5,737 nt of DNA from Actinotalea sp. Its GTDB lineage: Bacteria; Actinomycetota; Actinomycetes; Actinomycetales; Cellulomonadaceae. The translations under genes and the position numbers were made by a program. The notes below the pieces were generated by a model. The model was not told where the DNA came from and searched no databases. It saw only the letters and a list, made by a program, of their open reading frames with translations. Location of the stretch: the NCBI GenBank assembly GCA_014360395.1, contig JACIXM010000146.1, positions 1 through 5,737 of the forward strand, given 5' to 3'. This document shows positions 1 to 5,737 of the stretch, piece by piece; the stretch's first letter is position 1; every line of letters begins with the position of its first letter.

Positions 1-658
1 TCAGCGGCGAGCCACCCGCGCCCGGGGCCGCCGGCGCTGCACCGGACGGGGGGACGGGCCCAGCGGTCCGCGGCGCGGCGGGCCCCCCGCCGGGTGCCGG
101 CCGCTGCCCGGCCGCCCCGGCGTCCTCGGGCTGGGCGCTGTCCTGGGGCAGAGCCATCTCCCCGGTCCGGGCGGCCTCGCGGAGCGCTCGCCGGGAGAGT
201 CTCGGCGCGGCCGTTGCTGGTGCGGACGCTCCGCGCGACCCGGCCCGGGCGGACGGCTCGGGACGCGGGGGCTCGACCGCGGGGTCAGGAGCCGTGGGCT
301 CGGCGGCGGGCGCGGGGGGCGCGGGGGGCGCGGGCTCGGTGATCGACGTGGGCACCGGCGCCGGCGCCCGCTCGGCGGCCTCCCGCGCCTCGCGGTCAGC
401 CCGCTCACGCAGCTCGCGGCGCGACAGCGGACGGGACACGGGTGCGGGGGCCGGTGCCGGGGTGACCGCCGCCGACTCCGGGGACGGCCCGGGCCCGGTC
501 CGGGCCGGTCCGGGCACGCCGGAGGGCGAGGTGCGCACACCCGGCACGTCAGGGCCCGGTCCGACCGGTGCCGCCGCGGCCTCCTGCTCGAGCAGACGCC
601 GTCGCTCGGCCTCGCGCCGCCGGCGCCGCTCTCCCCACTGCTCGGTCTGGTCAGTCAT
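1..658 (-). CDS. Pro/Ala-rich hypothetical protein with SRRxLRE repeats, partial (C-terminus beyond left edge)
   Basis: I translated this frame by hand from the ATG at 658. It is open for 219 codons without a stop to the window edge, so the C-terminus is missing. The N-terminus (residues about 10-26) is a basic and acidic helix-like stretch ([18 protein letters not shown]). It is followed by a low-complexity Pro/Ala/Gly region. Two related motifs stand out: [10 protein letters not shown] at 78-87, followed by DREAREAAE, and [10 protein letters not shown] at 154-163. No signal peptide, membrane segment or enzyme domain is visible in this part. The start is supported by GAGG at 664-667, five or six bases before the ATG. 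The ATG overlaps the nadD stop by 8 bases (ATGACTGA), which suggests translational coupling. I do not recognise a function. From memory, SRRELRE-type motifs recur in Pro/Ala-rich actinobacterial proteins, some linked to the envelope. The gene probably sits between nadD and rsfS. Confidence 0.8.
   Translation of the reverse strand, partial: MTDQTEQWGERRRRREAERRRLLEQEAAAAPVGPGPDVPGVRTSPSGVPGPARTGPGPSPESAAVTPAPAPAPVSRPLSRRELRERADREAREAAERAPAPVPTSITEPAPPAPPAPAAEPTAPDPAVEPPRPEPSARAGSRGASAPATAAPRLSRRALREAARTGEMALPQDSAQPEDAGAAGQRPAPGGGPAAPRTAGPVPPSGAAPAAPGAGGSPL
311..331. repeat. 9-base tandem repeat inside the Pro/Ala-rich ORF
   Basis: The plus strand reads CGCGGGGGG twice in a row (311-328) followed by CGC. 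On the coding strand it encodes Ala-Pro-Pro twice and then Ala (residues 110-116). The period is a multiple of three, so gain or loss of a unit would keep the frame. It lies in the low-complexity linker between the two SRRxLRE motifs. Confidence 0.75.
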
Positions 659-1253
659 CGTGACCTCGGTACAGCCGGTGCTTCGCGATGTACTGGACGA
701 CGCCGTCGGGCACGAGGTACCACACCGGCTCGCCGGCCTGTGCCCGCCGTCGGCAGTCGGTGGAGGAGATCGCCAGCGCCGGGATCTCCAGGATGCTCAC
801 GGACTCGGGGGGCAGCCCCTCGAGCGTGAGCGTGTGACCGGGCCGGGTGACCGCCACGAAGTGCGCCATCTCCCACAGCAGGTCAGCGTCCTTCCACGTG
901 AGGATCTGGGTGATCGCGTCGGCGCCGGTGATGAAGTACAGGTCCGCGTCCGGGCGCTGCTCCCGCAGGTCCCGGAGCGTGTCCACCGTGTACGTCAGAC
1001 CGGGACGGTCGATGTCGACACGGCTGACGGTGAACCGCGGGTTCGAGGCCGTGGCGATCACCGTCATGAGGTAGCGGTGCTCCGCCGGGGTCACACCCGG
1101 GTGCTGCTTGAGCGAGGGTCGGCCGGTCGGCACGAAGACGACCTCGTCGAGCTCGAAGGTCGCCGCGGCCTCGCTCGCGGCCACCAGGTGGCCGTGGTGG
1201 ACAGGGTCGAACGTGCCACCCATCACCCCCACCCGGGGTCGCTGCTGCGTCAT
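651..1253 (-). CDS. nadD: Nicotinate-nucleotide adenylyltransferase (NaMN adenylyltransferase)
   Basis: The protein has 200 residues, normal for the family, and is cytoplasmic. It transfers AMP from ATP to nicotinate mononucleotide, giving deamido-NAD, the step before NAD synthetase. It is a single nucleotidyltransferase Rossmann domain. The hallmark [12 protein letters not shown] is at 12-23, with the catalytic HxGH at 19-22. FITGADA is at 107-113, and the second nucleotide-binding motif ISSTDCR is at 162-168. The C-terminal [12 protein letters not shown] (178-189) is also typical. I chose the ATG at 1253 because GGAGG lies at 1265-1269, 11 bases upstream, and because the family motif follows soon after. 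A GTG at 1286 would add 11 residues but has no clear ribosome binding site. The gene follows the small membrane protein gene by 40 bases, and its stop overlaps the next ORF by 8 bases. Confidence 0.96.
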   Translation of the reverse strand: MTQQRPRVGVMGGTFDPVHHGHLVAASEAAATFELDEVVFVPTGRPSLKQHPGVTPAEHRYLMTVIATASNPRFTVSRVDIDRPGLTYTVDTLRDLREQRPDADLYFITGADAITQILTWKDADLLWEMAHFVAVTRPGHTLTLEGLPPESVSILEIPALAISSTDCRRRAQAGEPVWYLVPDGVVQYIAKHRLYRGHDD

Positions 1254-1264
1254 GCCCGTGGCTG

Positions 1265-1269
1265 CCTCC
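1265..1269 (-). promoter_or_regulatory. Ribosome binding site that decides the nadD start
   Basis: GGAGG on the minus strand lies 11 bases before the ATG at 1253, a slightly long but usable spacing. The competing GTG start at 1286 lies upstream of this site, which would then be inside the coding region. That argues for the shorter protein. Confidence 0.6.
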
Positions 1270-1293
1270 ACCGCGCCGGTCGTCACGTCGACG

Positions 1294-1452
1294 TCAGTGG
1301 CGGGTGCCGACGCTCCGGAACGCGAACGTCACGAGGAGGAGCACCATGAGCCCGCCGAAGGCGAGCAGACCGAAGGCGACAGGTGACATCGGCAGGTGGT
1401 TGCCGGCCGTCTCGGCGGCCTCCTCGGCGAGCAGCAGGGCAGCAGCGGGCAC
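1294..1452 (-). CDS. Small single-pass membrane protein, 52 residues
   Basis: This short gene was found by reading the minus strand between proA and nadD. It has 52 codons from GTG at 1452 to TGA at 1294-1296. The N-terminal half is Ala/Leu-rich with Glu at 10, 11 and 14, then NHLPMSP (18-24). One hydrophobic segment (about 24-45, [19 protein letters not shown]) follows, and a short tail RSVGTRH ends the protein. Charge distribution predicts the N-terminus outside and the C-terminus in the cytoplasm. The start is supported by GGAGG at 1458-1462, five bases before the GTG. A GTG at 1473 would add seven residues without a good binding site, and a shorter form could begin at the ATG at 1389. From memory, similar small proteins occur at this place, next to nadD, in related actinobacteria; the function is unknown. 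I infer it is real from the ribosome binding site, the clean membrane segment and the position. Confidence 0.8.
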   Translation of the reverse strand: MPAAALLLAEEAAETAGNHLPMSPVAFGLLAFGGLMVLLLVTFAFRSVGTRH

Positions 1453-1457
1453 CTCGT

Positions 1458-1462
1458 CCTCC
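1458..1462 (-). promoter_or_regulatory. Ribosome binding site of the small membrane protein gene
   Basis: GGAGG on the minus strand, followed by ACGAG and then the GTG at 1452. The five-base spacing is good. It selects this GTG over the in-frame GTG at 1473, and an in-frame stop lies only about eight codons upstream of 1473. Confidence 0.65.
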
Positions 1463-1502
1463 AGGGGTCTCACGTCGGGTCGTCCGGGCCGTCAGCCGGG
1501 TC

Positions 1503-1551
1503 GTCGGGAACGCCCGACCCTCCGGCGCGGAGGGGGCGGGGCTGTCCCGCC
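1503..1551 (-). promoter_or_regulatory. Three abutting GC-rich stem-loops upstream of the small gene
   Basis: In plus coordinates, 1504-1508 pairs with 1513-1517 (TCGGG/CCCGA, four-base loop). Next, 1518-1524 pairs with 1528-1534 (CCCTCCG/CGGAGGG, three-base loop). Then 1535-1540 pairs with 1546-1551 (GGCGGG/CCCGCC, five-base loop). All stems are perfect and they follow each other without a spacer. An alternative pairing GGGGGC (1532-1537) with GCCCCC (1554-1559) would disrupt the second and third stems. There is no U-tract, so this could be a terminator of the U-less GC-rich kind, a leader structure, or chance in GC-rich DNA. Confidence 0.4.
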
Positions 1552-1619
1552 GGGCCCCCGGAACGGCAGGGTCCAGTGTCGCACGTCGACGTCGGCGCAC
1601 CCCACCCGGACACGGCCCG

Positions 1620-1645
1620 CGCACGGTGCGGACGCGGACCGTGCG
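1620..1645 (-). terminator. Possible stem-loop terminator after proA
   Basis: CGCACGGT (1620-1627) and ACCGTGCG (1638-1645) form a perfect 8-base inverted repeat with a 10-base loop, starting about 21 bases after the proA stop. No U-tract follows on the minus strand, so it is not a classical intrinsic terminator; high G+C actinobacteria often use such U-less stems. The position at the end of the proline genes is the main support. Confidence 0.35.
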
Positions 1646-1666
1646 GCGCGCACGGCGGTGGAGCCG

Positions 1667-2986
1667 TCAGGACCGGATCTGCCCCTCGCCGTTGACCACC
1701 CACTTCGTCGTCGTCAGCTCGGGCAGGCCCATCGGGCCCCGGGCGTGCATCTTCTGCGTGGAGATGCCGATCTCCGCGCCGAGGCCGAACTGCCCGCCGT
1801 CGGTGAAGCGCGTGGACGCGTTGACCATGACCGCTGCGGAGTCGACCTGTGCGACGAACGTCTCGGAGGCGCCCAGGTCGCGCGTGACGATGGCCTCGGT
1901 GTGCCCCGAGGACCAGGTGCGGATGTGCTCGACCGCCTCGTCGAGGGAGTCGACCACGCGGACCGCGAGGTCGAGGGAGAGGTACTCCGTGGCCCAGTCC
2001 TCGTCGGTCGCCGGGACCACGGGGACGCCGTCGGGCGCGTGCTGCACGGTCCGCTCGTCGCCGTGGAGGGTCACCCCGGCGCGGTGGAGGGCGACCAGCG
2101 CGTCCGGGAGGAACGACGCCGCGGCATCCCGGTGGACCAGGAGCGTCTCGGCGGCGTTGCACACGCCGACGCGGTGCGTCTTGGAGTTCATGACGATCGG
2201 CAGCGCCACAGCCGGGTCCGCCGAGGCGTCCACGTAGACGTGGCAGTTGCCGGTCCCGGTCTCGACCACCGGGACCGTCGCCTCCTGCACGACCGTCCGG
2301 ATGAGGTCCGCTCCCCCGCGCGGCACGAGGAGGTCCACGAAGCCCCGGGCGTGCATGAGCGCCACGGCGCCGGCCCGGCCGTGCTCGTCGATCGACTGGA
2401 CGGCGTCGGCGGGCAGACCGGCGCGACGCAGGGCGGCCTGGAGGACCTCGACGATCACGGTGTTCGACGAGGACGCGGCCGAGCCCCCGCGCAGGATCGC
2501 GGCGTTCCCGCTCTTCAGCGCCAGGCCGGCGGCGTCCACCGTGACGTTCGGCCTGGCCTCGTAGATCATGCCGACGACGCCGAGCGGCACCCGCACCTGG
2601 CGCAGCCGCAGCCCGTTGGGCAGCGTCGAGCCGCGGACGACCTCCCCCACCGGGTCCGGCAGGGCGGCGAGCTCGCGCAGCGCGGCGGCGATGCCGGCCA
2701 CGCGGTCCGGGGTCAGGGCGAGCCGGTCCAGCAGGCCGGGCGAGGTCCCCGCGGCCTGGCCCCGCTCCAGGTCGACCGCGTTCGCCGCGACGATCTCCGG
2801 CGTCGCGGCCAGCAGCGCGTCCGCCATCGCGTGCAGCGCGGCGTCCTTCGTCGCGCGGGTGGCGGTGGCCAGGTCACGGGCCGCCACGCGGGCACGGCCC
2901 GCGACCTCCAGGACGGCCTGGCGGACCTGCGGGCTCACGGGCGTCCCGGTCGGGTGGTCCTGCTGGAGCGCGGGCGTCGAGGTCAT
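1667..2986 (-). CDS. proA: Glutamate-5-semialdehyde dehydrogenase (gamma-glutamyl phosphate reductase)
   Basis: The protein has 439 residues, slightly longer than the E. coli enzyme because of about 17 variable residues at the N-terminus. It reduces gamma-glutamyl phosphate with NADPH to glutamate-5-semialdehyde, the second step of proline synthesis, and belongs to the aldehyde dehydrogenase superfamily. Visible family blocks are [14 protein letters not shown] (136-149), [13 protein letters not shown] (157-169), the catalytic cysteine C276 in [20 protein letters not shown] (388-398) and [19 protein letters not shown] (403-421). No key residue appears to be missing. The gene starts 39 bases after proB. 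Its ATG lacks a Shine-Dalgarno sequence, but TATCCT lies just before it, so a leaderless transcript may supplement the read-through mRNA. A 214-base gap with stem-loops follows. ProB and ProA are thought to channel the labile phosphate intermediate, which fits the adjacent genes. Confidence 0.97.
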   Translation of the reverse strand: MTSTPALQQDHPTGTPVSPQVRQAVLEVAGRARVAARDLATATRATKDAALHAMADALLAATPEIVAANAVDLERGQAAGTSPGLLDRLALTPDRVAGIAAALRELAALPDPVGEVVRGSTLPNGLRLRQVRVPLGVVGMIYEARPNVTVDAAGLALKSGNAAILRGGSAASSSNTVIVEVLQAALRRAGLPADAVQSIDEHGRAGAVALMHARGFVDLLVPRGGADLIRTVVQEATVPVVETGTGNCHVYVDASADPAVALPIVMNSKTHRVGVCNAAETLLVHRDAAASFLPDALVALHRAGVTLHGDERTVQHAPDGVPVVPATDEDWATEYLSLDLAVRVVDSLDEAVEHIRTWSSGHTEAIVTRDLGASETFVAQVDSAAVMVNASTRFTDGGQFGLGAEIGISTQKMHARGPMGLPELTTTKWVVNGEGQIRS

Positions 2987-2998
2987 GGCGGCAGGATA
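2987..2998 (-). promoter_or_regulatory. Candidate leaderless promoter (-10 box) of proA
   Basis: TATCCT on the minus strand at 2993-2998 fits the actinobacterial -10 consensus TANNNT. It is followed by GCCGCC and then the proA ATG at 2986. This would place the transcription start at or next to the A of the ATG, the pattern of leaderless mRNAs. No ribosome binding site is present in this gap, which agrees. I see no good -35 box; a weak stem CACCG/CGGTG (3006-3021) lies upstream. Confidence 0.4.
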
Positions 2999-3025
2999 GG
3001 CCGCGCACCGTGGGACCGGTGGGGG

Positions 3026-4162
3026 TCAGCCGCGGGCCGGGACGACGACGAGGTCGTCCGCGTGGACCACCTCGCGGTCGTACCCGTCGCCGAGCTCGGC
3101 GCGCAGGTCGCGGGTCGACCGGCCGAGCAGCGCGGGCAGCTCGTCGGAGCCGTAGGACACCAGGCCGCGCGCCACGACCCGGTGGTCCGGGCCGACGAGC
3201 TCGACGGCGTCACCCGCCTCGAAGCTGCCCTGCACCTGGGTCACACCTGCCGGCAGCAGCGACGTCCGCCGCTCCACGACGGCACGCACGGCGCCCTCGT
3301 CCAGCACGAGGCGCCCGGACGTCCGGGCGGCGTGGGCGAGCCAGAGCATCCGCGTCGGGACGCGCCGGCCGGTGGCCGCGAAGAACGTCCCGACGGGCTC
3401 GCCGTCCGGCTCCCCGGCCAGCACCCGCGTCGCGTTGGCCGCGGACGTGAGCACGACGGGGATGCCCGAGGCGGTCGCGATGTCCACGGAGGCGAGCTTG
3501 GTGACCATGCCGCCCGTGCCCACGGAGCTGCCCCGTCCCGTGACGACGACGCCCTCGAGGTCGGCCGGGCCGGCGACCTCGGCGATCCGGCGCGCCCCGC
3601 GGGACGGCGGGCCGTCGTAGAGCGCGTCGACATCGGTGAGCAGGACCATCGCGTCCGCCCGTACGAGGTGCGAGACGAGCGCCGCCAACCGGTCGTTGTC
3701 CCCGAACCGGATCTCGTCCGTCGCCACGGTGTCGTTCTCGTTGACGACCGGGACGACGCCGAGGGCCAGCAGGCGCTCCAGGGCGCGCTGGGCGTTGCGG
3801 TAGTGCCCGCGCCGGATCGTGTCCTCGGCGGTCAGCAGCACCTGGCCCACCCGCAGCCCGTGCTCGGCGAACGCCTCCGTGTAGCGCGCGACGAGGAGCC
3901 CCTGGCCGACCGACGCGGTCGCCTGGGCGGTGGCGAGGTCCCGGGGCCGGGCCGTCAGGCCGAGAGGCGCCATCCCCGCGGAGATCGCGCCGGAGGTGAC
4001 GAGCACGACCTCGGTGCCGGCCAGACGCCGTCGGGCGAGGACGTCGACGAGCTCGCGCAGCGCGGTGACGTCGAGCGTGCCGTCCCCCGAGGTCAGCGAC
4101 GAGGAGCCGACCTTGACCACGAGCCGCCGGGCGGCGACCACACCGGCGCGGTCGGTGATCAC
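3026..4162 (-). CDS. proB: Glutamate 5-kinase with C-terminal PUA domain
   Basis: The protein has 378 residues, close to the family norm. It phosphorylates glutamate with ATP to gamma-glutamyl phosphate, the first and usually proline-inhibited step of proline synthesis. The N-terminal amino-acid kinase domain (about 10-270) shows [11 protein letters not shown] (13-23) with K17, SGAISAG (57-63), NENDTV (141-146), FGDND (153-157), TDVDALY (176-182) and GTGGMVTK (215-222). The PUA domain is at about 285-365 (RLVLDEGA, then SLLPAGV at 301-307). I chose the GTG at 4162: the protein then begins ITDRAGVV just before the kinase core, GGAG lies eight bases upstream (4171-4174), and the GTG overlaps the obg stop as GTGA. 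A longer in-frame reading to 4975 is only an open frame inside obg. Expression is probably coupled to obg. Confidence 0.97.
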   Translation of the reverse strand: MITDRAGVVAARRLVVKVGSSSLTSGDGTLDVTALRELVDVLARRRLAGTEVVLVTSGAISAGMAPLGLTARPRDLATAQATASVGQGLLVARYTEAFAEHGLRVGQVLLTAEDTIRRGHYRNAQRALERLLALGVVPVVNENDTVATDEIRFGDNDRLAALVSHLVRADAMVLLTDVDALYDGPPSRGARRIAEVAGPADLEGVVVTGRGSSVGTGGMVTKLASVDIATASGIPVVLTSAANATRVLAGEPDGEPVGTFFAATGRRVPTRMLWLAHAARTSGRLVLDEGAVRAVVERRTSLLPAGVTQVQGSFEAGDAVELVGPDHRVVARGLVSYGSDELPALLGRSTRDLRAELGDGYDREVVHADDLVVVPARG

Positions 4163-5682
4163 GCCTCGGACTCCGGATCCGTCCACCGGCCGGACTCGCG
4201 CTCGGTCCACAGCTCGGCGCGCGCCTCCGCCTTGGCGTCCATGCGCTCCTTGTACTCGCGGCGCTTGTCCTCCCGGGTCGGCCGGGCCCGCTCCTCCAGG
4301 CGCACGTCGGTACCGCGCGGTCCGCCGAGCAGCTCGGCGCCCGTGAGCAGCGTCGGCTCCCAGTCGAAGACCACCGCGTCGTCGCCGTCGCCGATGACGA
4401 CCTCGGCCCCCGGCGTGGCGCCCTGGGCGAAGAGCTCCTCCTCCACCCCGAGGCGGGCGAGCCGGTCCGCGAGGTAGCCGACCGCCTCGTCGTTGGAGAA
4501 CTGGGTCTGGCGGACCCACCGCTCCGGCTTGGCGCCGCGCACCTGGAACCAGGTCCGGCCGGCGTCCTCGCGCCGCGTCACGGTGAACCCGGACTCGTCC
4601 ACCGCCCGCGGGCGCAGCACGACGCGCGTGGGCTCCGGCGCCGGGGCAGCGGCGCGCGCGGCCTCGACGAGCCGGCCCAGCGCGAACGTCAGCGGGCGCA
4701 GGCCCTCGTGGCTGGCGGCGGAGATCTCGAACACCTCCAGCCCGCGCTCCTGGAGCTCCGGGCGGACGAGGTCTGCCAGCTCGCGGGCCTCGGGCACGTC
4801 CACCTTGTTCAGGACCACCAGGCGCGGCCGCTCGGTCAGCGGCACCGCACCGCCCGCGATGTCGAGGTCCCCGGCGTAGGCGGCGAGCTCGGCCTCGATC
4901 ACCTCCAGGTCGGTGATGGGGTCCCGGTTCGGCTCGAGCGTGGCGCAGTCCAGCACGTGGACGATGACGGCGCACCGCTCGATGTGGCGCAGGAACTCCA
5001 GGCCCAGGCCCTTGCCCTGGCTCGCCCCCGGGATCAGACCCGGCACGTCCGCCACGGTGAAGCGCGCCGACCCGGCCTGGACGACGCCGAGGTTGGGCAC
5101 CAGCGTGGTGAAGGGGTAGTCGGCGATCTTGGGCCGGGCCGCGGAGATCGCGGCCACCAGGCTGCTCTTGCCCGCGCTCGGGTAGCCGACGAGCGCCACG
5201 TCGGCGATGGTCTTGAGCTCCAGGACGAGGTCCCGGCTCTCGCCGGGCTCCCCCAGCAGCGCGAAGCCGGGCGCCTTGCGCCGGGGCGAGGCGAGCGCGG
5301 CGTTGCCCAGACCCCCGCGGCCGCCCGCGGCCGCCACGAAGCGCGTGCCGGCGCCGACGAGGTCCGCCAGGACCGTGCCGTCGGTGCTCTTGACCACGGT
5401 CCCGTCGGGGACCCGGAGCACGAGGTCCTCGCCCCCGCCGCCCTGACGGTCGTCGCCCATGCCCTGGGTGCCGGACGGCGCGTGCCGGTGCGGGGAGTGG
5501 TGGTACTCCAGCAGCGTCGTCACCTGCGGGTCGACGACGAGGACGACGTCGCCGCCGTCGCCGCCGTTGCCGCCGTCGGGCCCGGCGAGGGGCTTGAACT
5601 TCTCCCGGCGGATCGACGCGCAGCCGTGCCCGCCGTCACCGCCCGAGACGTGCAGGACGACGCGGTCGACGAACGAGGCCAC
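4159..5682 (-). CDS. obg: Obg/CgtA family ribosome-assembly GTPase
   Basis: The protein has 507 residues, longer than E. coli ObgE (about 390). It is an essential GTPase in the family, acting in 50S subunit maturation and stress signalling. Domains in order: the Gly-rich Obg fold (1-158, with [14 protein letters not shown] at 34-47); the G domain, with P-loop GYPSAGKSS (166-174), switch [12 protein letters not shown] (189-199), DVPG (212-215), NKVD (292-295) and SAAS (321-324); the OCT domain (about 352-443, ending [16 protein letters not shown]); and a charged tail (444-507) rich in Glu, Arg and Lys. The tail matches the actinobacterial form of the family. The start is the GTG at 5682 with AAAGGAG at 5688-5694, five bases upstream. 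It overlaps proB by 4 bases. Its promoter must lie beyond the right edge or upstream with the ribosomal protein genes that usually precede obg. Confidence 0.98.
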   Translation of the reverse strand: MASFVDRVVLHVSGGDGGHGCASIRREKFKPLAGPDGGNGGDGGDVVLVVDPQVTTLLEYHHSPHRHAPSGTQGMGDDRQGGGGEDLVLRVPDGTVVKSTDGTVLADLVGAGTRFVAAAGGRGGLGNAALASPRRKAPGFALLGEPGESRDLVLELKTIADVALVGYPSAGKSSLVAAISAARPKIADYPFTTLVPNLGVVQAGSARFTVADVPGLIPGASQGKGLGLEFLRHIERCAVIVHVLDCATLEPNRDPITDLEVIEAELAAYAGDLDIAGGAVPLTERPRLVVLNKVDVPEARELADLVRPELQERGLEVFEISAASHEGLRPLTFALGRLVEAARAAAPAPEPTRVVLRPRAVDESGFTVTRREDAGRTWFQVRGAKPERWVRQTQFSNDEAVGYLADRLARLGVEEELFAQGATPGAEVVIGDGDDAVVFDWEPTLLTGAELLGGPRGTDVRLEERARPTREDKRREYKERMDAKAEARAELWTERESGRWTDPESEA

Positions 5683-5687
5683 GACGA

Positions 5688-5694
5688 CTCCTTT
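5688..5694 (-). promoter_or_regulatory. Strong ribosome binding site of obg
   Basis: AAAGGAG on the minus strand lies five bases (TCGTC) before the GTG at 5682. It is the best Shine-Dalgarno match I found before any gene in this window, and it fixes the obg start. Confidence 0.85.
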
Positions 5695-5703
5695 CGGGAG
5701 GGT

Positions 5704-5731
5704 GGGCGGGGACGGGCGGGCGGGCGGGCGG
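5704..5731 (+). repeat. GGGC tandem repeat with six G-tracts (G-quadruplex-like)
   Basis: The plus strand carries six runs of three or four G at 5704-5706, 5708-5711, 5714-5716, 5718-5720, 5722-5724 and 5726-5728, separated by one or two bases. The unit CGGG is repeated four times in tandem (5713-5728). This fits the G-quadruplex pattern on the DNA strand that serves as template for obg; the obg leader RNA would be C-rich. It lies about 10 to 40 bases upstream of the obg ribosome binding site. It could also be a replication-slippage product in a non-coding spacer. Confidence 0.6.
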
Positions 5732-5737
5732 CACCGG

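Larger units (their letters stand above)
1453..1666. other. Structured non-coding gap between proA and the small membrane protein gene
   Basis: This 214-base gap is the longest non-coding stretch in the window. It contains a stem-loop soon after the proA stop (1620-1645), three abutting stem-loops (1503-1551), and a 9-base direct repeat CGGGTCGTC at 1476-1484 and 1497-1505. I see no convincing TANNNT promoter box on the minus strand here. The ORFs that cross it are Arg/Pro-rich and unlike any protein I recognise. It probably separates the obg-proB-proA unit from the nadD unit, so a terminator and a promoter are both expected, but neither is proven. Confidence 0.5.

Noticed and set aside
1..540. 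A closed 179-codon minus-strand frame at the left edge
   Set aside because: It overlaps, in another frame, the ORF starting at 658, which has a ribosome binding site, coupling to nadD and charged repeat motifs. This frame is Arg/Pro-rich and has no such support.
294..1349. A 351-codon open frame on the plus strand antisense to nadD and the Pro/Ala-rich ORF
   Set aside because: It mirrors real genes on the minus strand, has Arg/Gly-rich low-complexity translation, and shows no family motif.
1283..1624. A 113-codon minus-strand frame across the proA-nadD gap
   Set aside because: It overlaps the small membrane protein gene in another frame, and its Arg/Pro-rich translation lacks any motif. The small gene has a better start and a clear membrane segment.
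1304..4477. A 1057-codon open frame on the plus strand, antisense to proA, proB and the end of obg
   Set aside because: It lies opposite three well-supported genes, and stop codons are rare in antisense frames of such GC-rich DNA. The translation is Arg/Gly/Asp/His-rich with no recognisable domain.
4163..4975. N-terminal extension of proB up to 4975
   Set aside because: The extra 271 codons lie inside obg in another frame and are Arg/Gly/Ala-rich. The ProB family start fits the GTG at 4162.
1..5737. Mobile element, CRISPR array, tRNA, phage or defence system
   Set aside because: I saw no long inverted or spaced direct repeats, no transposase or integrase motifs, no tRNA-like cloverleaf, and no break in base composition between genes.
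5683..5737. 3' end of rpmA at the right edge
   Set aside because: The stretch has no minus-strand stop codon and reads as a C-rich repeat unlike the L27 C-terminus, so rpmA, if present, lies outside the window.

Overview
The window looks like an ordinary chromosomal housekeeping segment from a very high G+C actinobacterium. I judge it most likely a member of Micrococcales and possibly Cellulomonadaceae. The reasons are the extreme G+C at third codon positions, frequent GTG starts, the actinobacterial type of Obg with a charged C-terminal tail, and the gene order. Genus-level placement is an inference from gene order and protein style, not a database result.

All genes are on the minus strand, so transcription runs from the right edge (5737) to the left edge (1). 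In that order they are: obg (ribosome-associated GTPase, GTG start at 5682 with a strong Shine-Dalgarno); proB (glutamate 5-kinase with PUA domain, overlapping the obg stop by 4 bases); proA (glutamate-5-semialdehyde dehydrogenase, 39 bases after proB, with a leaderless-type promoter candidate at its start); a structured non-coding gap of 214 bases; a 52-codon gene for a single-pass membrane protein; nadD (nicotinate mononucleotide adenylyltransferase, 40 bases further on); and a partial Pro/Ala-rich ORF with charged repeats. That last ORF overlaps the end of nadD by 8 bases and runs off the left edge. The last 55 bases at the right edge hold the GGGC-repeat leader of obg. In related genomes the ribosomal genes rplU and rpmA usually lie just upstream of obg and rsfS lies downstream of nadD; neither is visible here.

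ProB and ProA carry out the first two steps from glutamate towards proline, with spontaneous cyclisation to pyrroline-5-carboxylate; the final reductase ProC is not in the window. NadD makes the dinucleotide in NAD synthesis. Obg links GTP level to 50S ribosome maturation. The order obg-proB-proA-nadD is a common actinobacterial arrangement and reflects growth-linked functions.

I see no mobile element, CRISPR array, tRNA, rRNA or defence system. The points most worth a second look are the small membrane protein gene, the uncharacterised Pro/Ala-rich repeat protein, the run of three abutting stem-loops between proA and the small gene, the leaderless-type promoter candidate of proA, and the G-quadruplex-like repeat before obg.
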